Part shown: positions 5,418-7,268 of the stretch, in pieces
Numbering within the stretch: the first letter of the stretch is position 1
How the letters are laid out: the number at the start of each line of letters is the position of its first letter
Assembly: GCA_017394565.1 (NCBI GenBank)
Contig: JAFPXW010000220.1
Span: 1 to 7,268, forward strand
Source of the DNA: Oscillospiraceae bacterium
GTDB taxonomy: Bacteria; Bacillota; Clostridia; Oscillospirales; Ruminococcaceae
DNA length: 7,268 nucleotides
Reading direction: 5' to 3'
The notes under the pieces: model-generated
The model's database searches: none
Seen by the model: the letters and a program-made list of their open reading frames with translations, nothing else
Told to the model about the DNA's origin: nothing
Translations under genes and position numbers: made by a program

Positions 5418-6668
5418 TCACCTCCGGATACTGAGCGCCGCAAATGTCGCCGCCGGCGGCAATTGCATGGCGGATGTGACGAAATACCGCATATCGTCCA
5501 TCGCGTGGTCGTGTTCCTTGCGGGGGACATCGCCGGCACTGTTTTCCTTCCAGCAGTACTGCGTAAATTCGCGCAGAATGTCCTCACACGACACATGAAA
5601 CCGCAGCCTGCCCTGCTGCAATTGGTCGCTGACGCGGCGGATGCCCGAAAGCACGTCGTTTTCCGCCTTTCTCACGCGGAATCTGCCGTGTGAGAGGATG
5701 CACGCGATGAAGCTTGCCGCCGACGGATCGACGACCACGCAGTCGATGGGCAGTTTGCCTGCCAGCTCCTCCAGACCGCGGTAATGCTCCTCGTCGGTAC
5801 GGGAAATGCCCTCGCGCCGTGCCGCGTAGTAATACTCGCGGATGCGGTACCAGATGCCCTCATGCAAGCCCCACAGTCCCATCGAGGTCGGGTTGACCGT
5901 GCCGTAGTCGCACGAGATGACGTACCGTTCAAAGGCTTCCGGCAGCGTTTCCACAACGAACTGCTCCCGGCGGAACATCGGATAGACCAGCCCCTCGGAC
6001 GCTGTCCATTTGCCGAGGACGAACCGCTCATAGAACACCCCGGCATAGAGCCTGCGGTAGCGTTCCCTGACCTCCTCACGGAGCGAAGGATTATCGTCCA
6101 TCGTAAAATGCAGATACAGCGCCCGTTTTTCGTCCGTCTTGCAGATCCACTCGCGGTAGAACCAGTGGTAGGGATGCTCCGGATTGCAGTTGAACCAGAG
6201 CTTGGCGCCGGCGACAGAGCATCGCGCGATCGCCTGCTCCACGAACGAGCGCGGCATCAGAACCACCTCATCGAACAGCACACCGCACAGCGTCATGCCC
6301 TGAATGAGTGCAGCCGCACCCTCGTCCTTGCCGCCGAACAGATAAAACCGGCACGTTCTGCCGCAGGCGGTCACATCCATGAGATGCTTCGAGCGAAGCT
6401 CTTTCACCTCCATGCCGACATTCCGGAGGGCTTCCGTCAGGGGGCGGACGACATTGCGTTCGAGGGCGGTGATGGTCCTGCCGCACAAAGCGAACGTTCC
6501 CTGCGGACAGGTCGCCAGCGCCCACGCCACGAACCCCAGCGACATCGCGAGCGTCTTGCCGGAACGGACGGCGCCGTCGCAGATGATGGCATCGAGGCCG
6601 CGGCAGCGGGGATCACGCCACCAGCGCAGGCATTTTCGCTGCTTCGGGGAAAACGGTTCAAACTGCAT
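5418..6668 (-). CDS. terL: Terminase large subunit (ATPase and nuclease)
   Basis: This 416-aa protein is the DNA-packaging motor. The N-terminal ATPase has a Walker A motif GAVRSGKT (32-39), a Walker B motif VLFDEV (130-135, with Asp133 and Glu134) and the coupling-type motif FNCNPEHPYHWF (159-170). The C-terminal RNase H-like nuclease shows its acidic residues in order: Asp254 in SCDYGT, Asp314 in VVVDPS, and Asp391/Asp392 in HDHAMDDMRY. These are the hallmarks of the PBSX XtmB/Terminase_3 group, and the length is normal with all key residues intact. I chose the ATG at 6668 because GGAGG sits 8 nt upstream. The ATG at 6674 is too close to that site, and a longer reading to 6824 would overlap most of TerS. 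The gene overlaps the end of TerS by 11 nt, implying coupled translation. The stop codon TGA at 5418-5420 overlaps another GGAGGTGA site. Confidence 0.94.
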   Translation of the reverse strand: MQFEPFSPKQRKCLRWWRDPRCRGLDAIICDGAVRSGKTLAMSLGFVAWALATCPQGTFALCGRTITALERNVVRPLTEALRNVGMEVKELRSKHLMDVTACGRTCRFYLFGGKDEGAAALIQGMTLCGVLFDEVVLMPRSFVEQAIARCSVAGAKLWFNCNPEHPYHWFYREWICKTDEKRALYLHFTMDDNPSLREEVRERYRRLYAGVFYERFVLGKWTASEGLVYPMFRREQFVVETLPEAFERYVISCDYGTVNPTSMGLWGLHEGIWYRIREYYYAARREGISRTDEEHYRGLEELAGKLPIDCVVVDPSAASFIACILSHGRFRVRKAENDVLSGIRRVSDQLQQGRLRFHVSCEDILREFTQYCWKENSAGDVPRKEHDHAMDDMRYFVTSAMQLPPAATFAALSIRR

Positions 6669-6960
6669 CCGCATCCCCTCCGCAGAGCGCCTCAAAGAAC
6701 GAAGCTGCCGACTGGTCATCCGCGGATTCGCGGTCGTAGTTGTGGAGTGCTTCGAGCGCTTTCTGGCGGTCGAAGAAGTGGATCTCGACGCCGCCGGCCT
6801 TGTCGCGCTTGATGGACGCGACATTGAAAAGGTTCATGCGCCGCAGCACCTCGGGCCCGGGCAGATCATCCGAGAAGATCAGTGCCGCGGCATCGTTGCA
6901 CTTTCCGAACGCGAGCTTTTCGAGTCCGTCGAGTGCTTTTTCGGATCTGGATTTTGCCAT
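6658..6960 (-). CDS. terS: Terminase small subunit-like protein
   Basis: This 100-aa protein is the first gene of the operon and directly precedes TerL, so it is most likely the DNA-recognition subunit of the terminase. The stretch from residue 10 to 70 (ALDGLEKLAFGKCNDAAALI, then VASIKRDKAGGVEIHFFDRQKALEALHNY) resembles the C-terminal two-thirds of XtmA-type small terminases, including the closing D..KALE.L motif. The usual N-terminal helix-turn-helix segment of the larger homologues is missing. Either this is a naturally short variant or a separate protein supplies DNA binding. The C-terminus (after residue 72) is acidic, ending in GGDADAV. The ATG at 6960 is chosen because GGAGG (6969-6973) lies 8 nt upstream. 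A reading from a TTG at 6999 runs through a T-rich tract and was rejected. The assignment rests on position and the partial motif. Confidence 0.78.
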   Translation of the reverse strand: MAKSRSEKALDGLEKLAFGKCNDAAALIFSDDLPGPEVLRRMNLFNVASIKRDKAGGVEIHFFDRQKALEALHNYDRESADDQSAASFFEALCGGDADAV

Positions 6961-6997
6961 TTCGTAAACCTCCCTCCATAAAGGGAAAAAAAACGGC

Positions 6998-7025
6998 AAA
7001 AGTTGTACGTTTCAGTACAACTTTT
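6998..7025 (-). promoter_or_regulatory. Leader dyad/hairpin: attenuator or operator candidate
   Basis: A perfect 11-bp inverted repeat (AAAAGTTGTAC at 6998-7008 with GTACAACTTTT at 7015-7025) encloses a 6-nt loop. It lies in the untranslated leader, 38 nt upstream of the TerS start. On the minus-strand mRNA it is followed by TTTT, then GCCG, then eight T residues, so it could act as an intrinsic attenuator that controls entry into the capsid operon. The symmetric core GTTGTAC/GTACAAC would equally suit a dimeric repressor or activator. Sequence alone does not decide between the two. Confidence 0.55.
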
Positions 7026-7101
7026 TCAAAAAAATTTTGATTTTTGAAAATTTGCTATAGCTTTGGTCTGCTTTTGCAATGTTTAGATAGCGGAATCTTA
7101 A
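7026..7101 (-). other. AT-rich 5' leader of the capsid operon
   Basis: This stretch is much more AT-rich than the genes. It holds A/T runs with small self-complementary pieces (TCAAAA/TTTTGA and AAATTTT/AAAATTT) and an 8-bp palindrome GCTATAGC at 7054-7061. No open frame with a ribosome binding site is present. If the promoter at 7102-7130 is right, transcription starts near 7095 and the leader is about 135 nt long. Confidence 0.45.
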
Positions 7102-7130
7102 ATTTTAGCAATTTCTGGCAATTCTGAAAA
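7102..7130 (-). promoter_or_regulatory. Putative sigma-70-type promoter of the packaging/capsid operon
   Basis: On the minus strand, TTTTCA (7125-7130) and TAAAAT (7102-7107) are separated by exactly 17 bp. An extended -10 TG is present (TGCTAAAAT). The -10 matches the TATAAT consensus at five of six positions, and the -35 matches TTGACA at four of six. The predicted start lies near 7095. The -35 box sits in the T-run of the upstream terminator, so this unit begins immediately where the previous one ends. A second candidate with a perfect TTGACA lies just upstream at 7151-7179. Confidence 0.55.
7108..7126. repeat. Tandem 9/10-bp direct repeat in the promoter spacer
   Basis: GCAATTTCTG (7108-7117) is followed at once by GCAATTCTG (7118-7126); the two differ by one T. 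The pair covers the spacer between the -35 and -10 boxes, a usual place for a repressor or activator to bind, so it is a candidate operator. In such AT-rich DNA a chance duplication is also possible. Confidence 0.45.
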
Positions 7131-7168
7131 AATAAAAAAACCCGCCCCCGATCACAGATCAGGGACGG
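7127..7168 (-). terminator. Rho-independent terminator of the upstream minus-strand unit
   Basis: In the minus-strand RNA, 7157-7168 pairs with 7142-7153: 12 pairs including two G-U, with a 3-nt loop. A run of seven T residues, one A and further T residues follows (7140 down to 7127). This is a strong intrinsic terminator for a transcript coming from the right of the window, and it isolates the capsid operon from upstream transcription. The G-U pairs exist only in the minus-strand RNA, which supports this orientation. Confidence 0.85.
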
Positions 7169-7179
7169 CAGGCTGTCAA
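7151..7179 (-). promoter_or_regulatory. Alternative promoter overlapping the terminator stem
   Basis: A perfect -35 TTGACA (7174-7179) stands 17 bp from TGTGAT (7151-7156, four of six to consensus) on the minus strand. The -10 box lies in the terminator loop, so RNA started near 7145 would lack the 5' half of the hairpin and escape termination. It is weaker in the -10 than the candidate at 7102-7130, but its -35 is ideal. Confidence 0.3.
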
Positions 7180-7268
7180 AAAAGTCAAAACATCCGTTCT
7201 GTTTAAATGGCGGTGGGGAAACTACAGCAAAAACGGGGGTAAAAGGGGGCGCAGCCCCCTAAAAATAG
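7180..7268. other. Non-coding stretch at the right edge with a GC hairpin
   Basis: No open frame with a ribosome binding site is visible on either strand. A perfect 7-bp hairpin (AGGGGGC at 7244-7250, GCCCCCT at 7254-7260, loop GCA) is followed on the minus strand by TTT and then a C-run. It is therefore a weak terminator at best, and it resembles the short GC-rich hairpins scattered through genomes of this type. The gene that uses the terminator at 7127-7168 must lie beyond the window or be a short RNA within this stretch. Confidence 0.45.

Noticed and set aside
4582..6812. Long plus-strand open frames opposite the portal and TerL genes (4582-5598 and 5784-6812)
   Set aside because: Same reasoning: TerL and the portal are certain on the minus strand, and no recognisable domain appears in the antisense products.
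5418..6824. TerL starting at 6824 (468 aa)
   Set aside because: The extra N-terminus is Ser/Arg/Thr-rich out-of-frame TerS sequence; the ATG at 6668 has the correctly spaced GGAGG.
7041..7080. Promoter using TATAGC near 7054-7059 with TTGCAA upstream on the minus strand
   Set aside because: The spacer is only about 14 bp, too short for a standard promoter; the candidate at 7102-7130 has a 17-bp spacer and an extended -10.
1..7268. CRISPR array, tRNA, rRNA, insertion sequence, integrase or attachment site
   Set aside because: No regularly spaced repeats, cloverleaf, transposase or integrase motifs, or long end repeats were seen.

Overview
The window reads as the head-and-packaging operon of a tailed phage or prophage-derived element. 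All supported genes lie on the minus strand and are transcribed from right to left. Protein-coding DNA is GC-rich. Every gene has a strong AGGAGG-type ribosome binding site, and the protease carries a TTG start. Short GC-rich hairpins fill the gaps. This fits a GC-rich member of the Clostridia (Oscillospiraceae/Ruminococcaceae-like gut bacterium) or its phage. The host is an inference from style; no host gene is present.

Layout in transcription order. At the right end (7127-7268) a strong minus-strand terminator closes an upstream unit, and an AT-rich promoter and roughly 135-nt leader follow (about 7130 to 6961). Then come the terminase small subunit (6960-6658), terminase large subunit (6668-5418), portal (5325-4147), HK97-fold major capsid protein (4126-3161), a prohead protease fused to a C-terminal scaffold-like domain (3084-2263), a head-tail connector-like protein (2198-1842), two short beta-rich proteins probably of the neck/tail junction or baseplate (1837-1439 and 1442-1059), and an XkdQ/gp27-like baseplate hub (1062-124). 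A 93-nt hairpin-containing spacer and a rho-independent terminator reading from the left side end the window.

Working together: TerS and TerL recognise and pump DNA through the portal into a shell of major capsid protein. That shell is assembled on the scaffold domain and matured by the protease. The connector and the next small protein would close the head and join it to a tail, and the hub belongs at the tail tip.

The points most worth a second look are an in-frame internal start inside the protease gene that would release a separate 78-aa scaffold, the capsid gene lying before the protease/scaffold gene, and a hub gene following the neck genes directly with no tube, sheath or tape-measure gene in between. 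Hairpins sit just upstream of ribosome binding sites in three of the intergenic gaps, and an 11-bp dyad lies in the leader. No integrase, lysis, replication, tRNA, CRISPR or insertion-sequence feature was seen.
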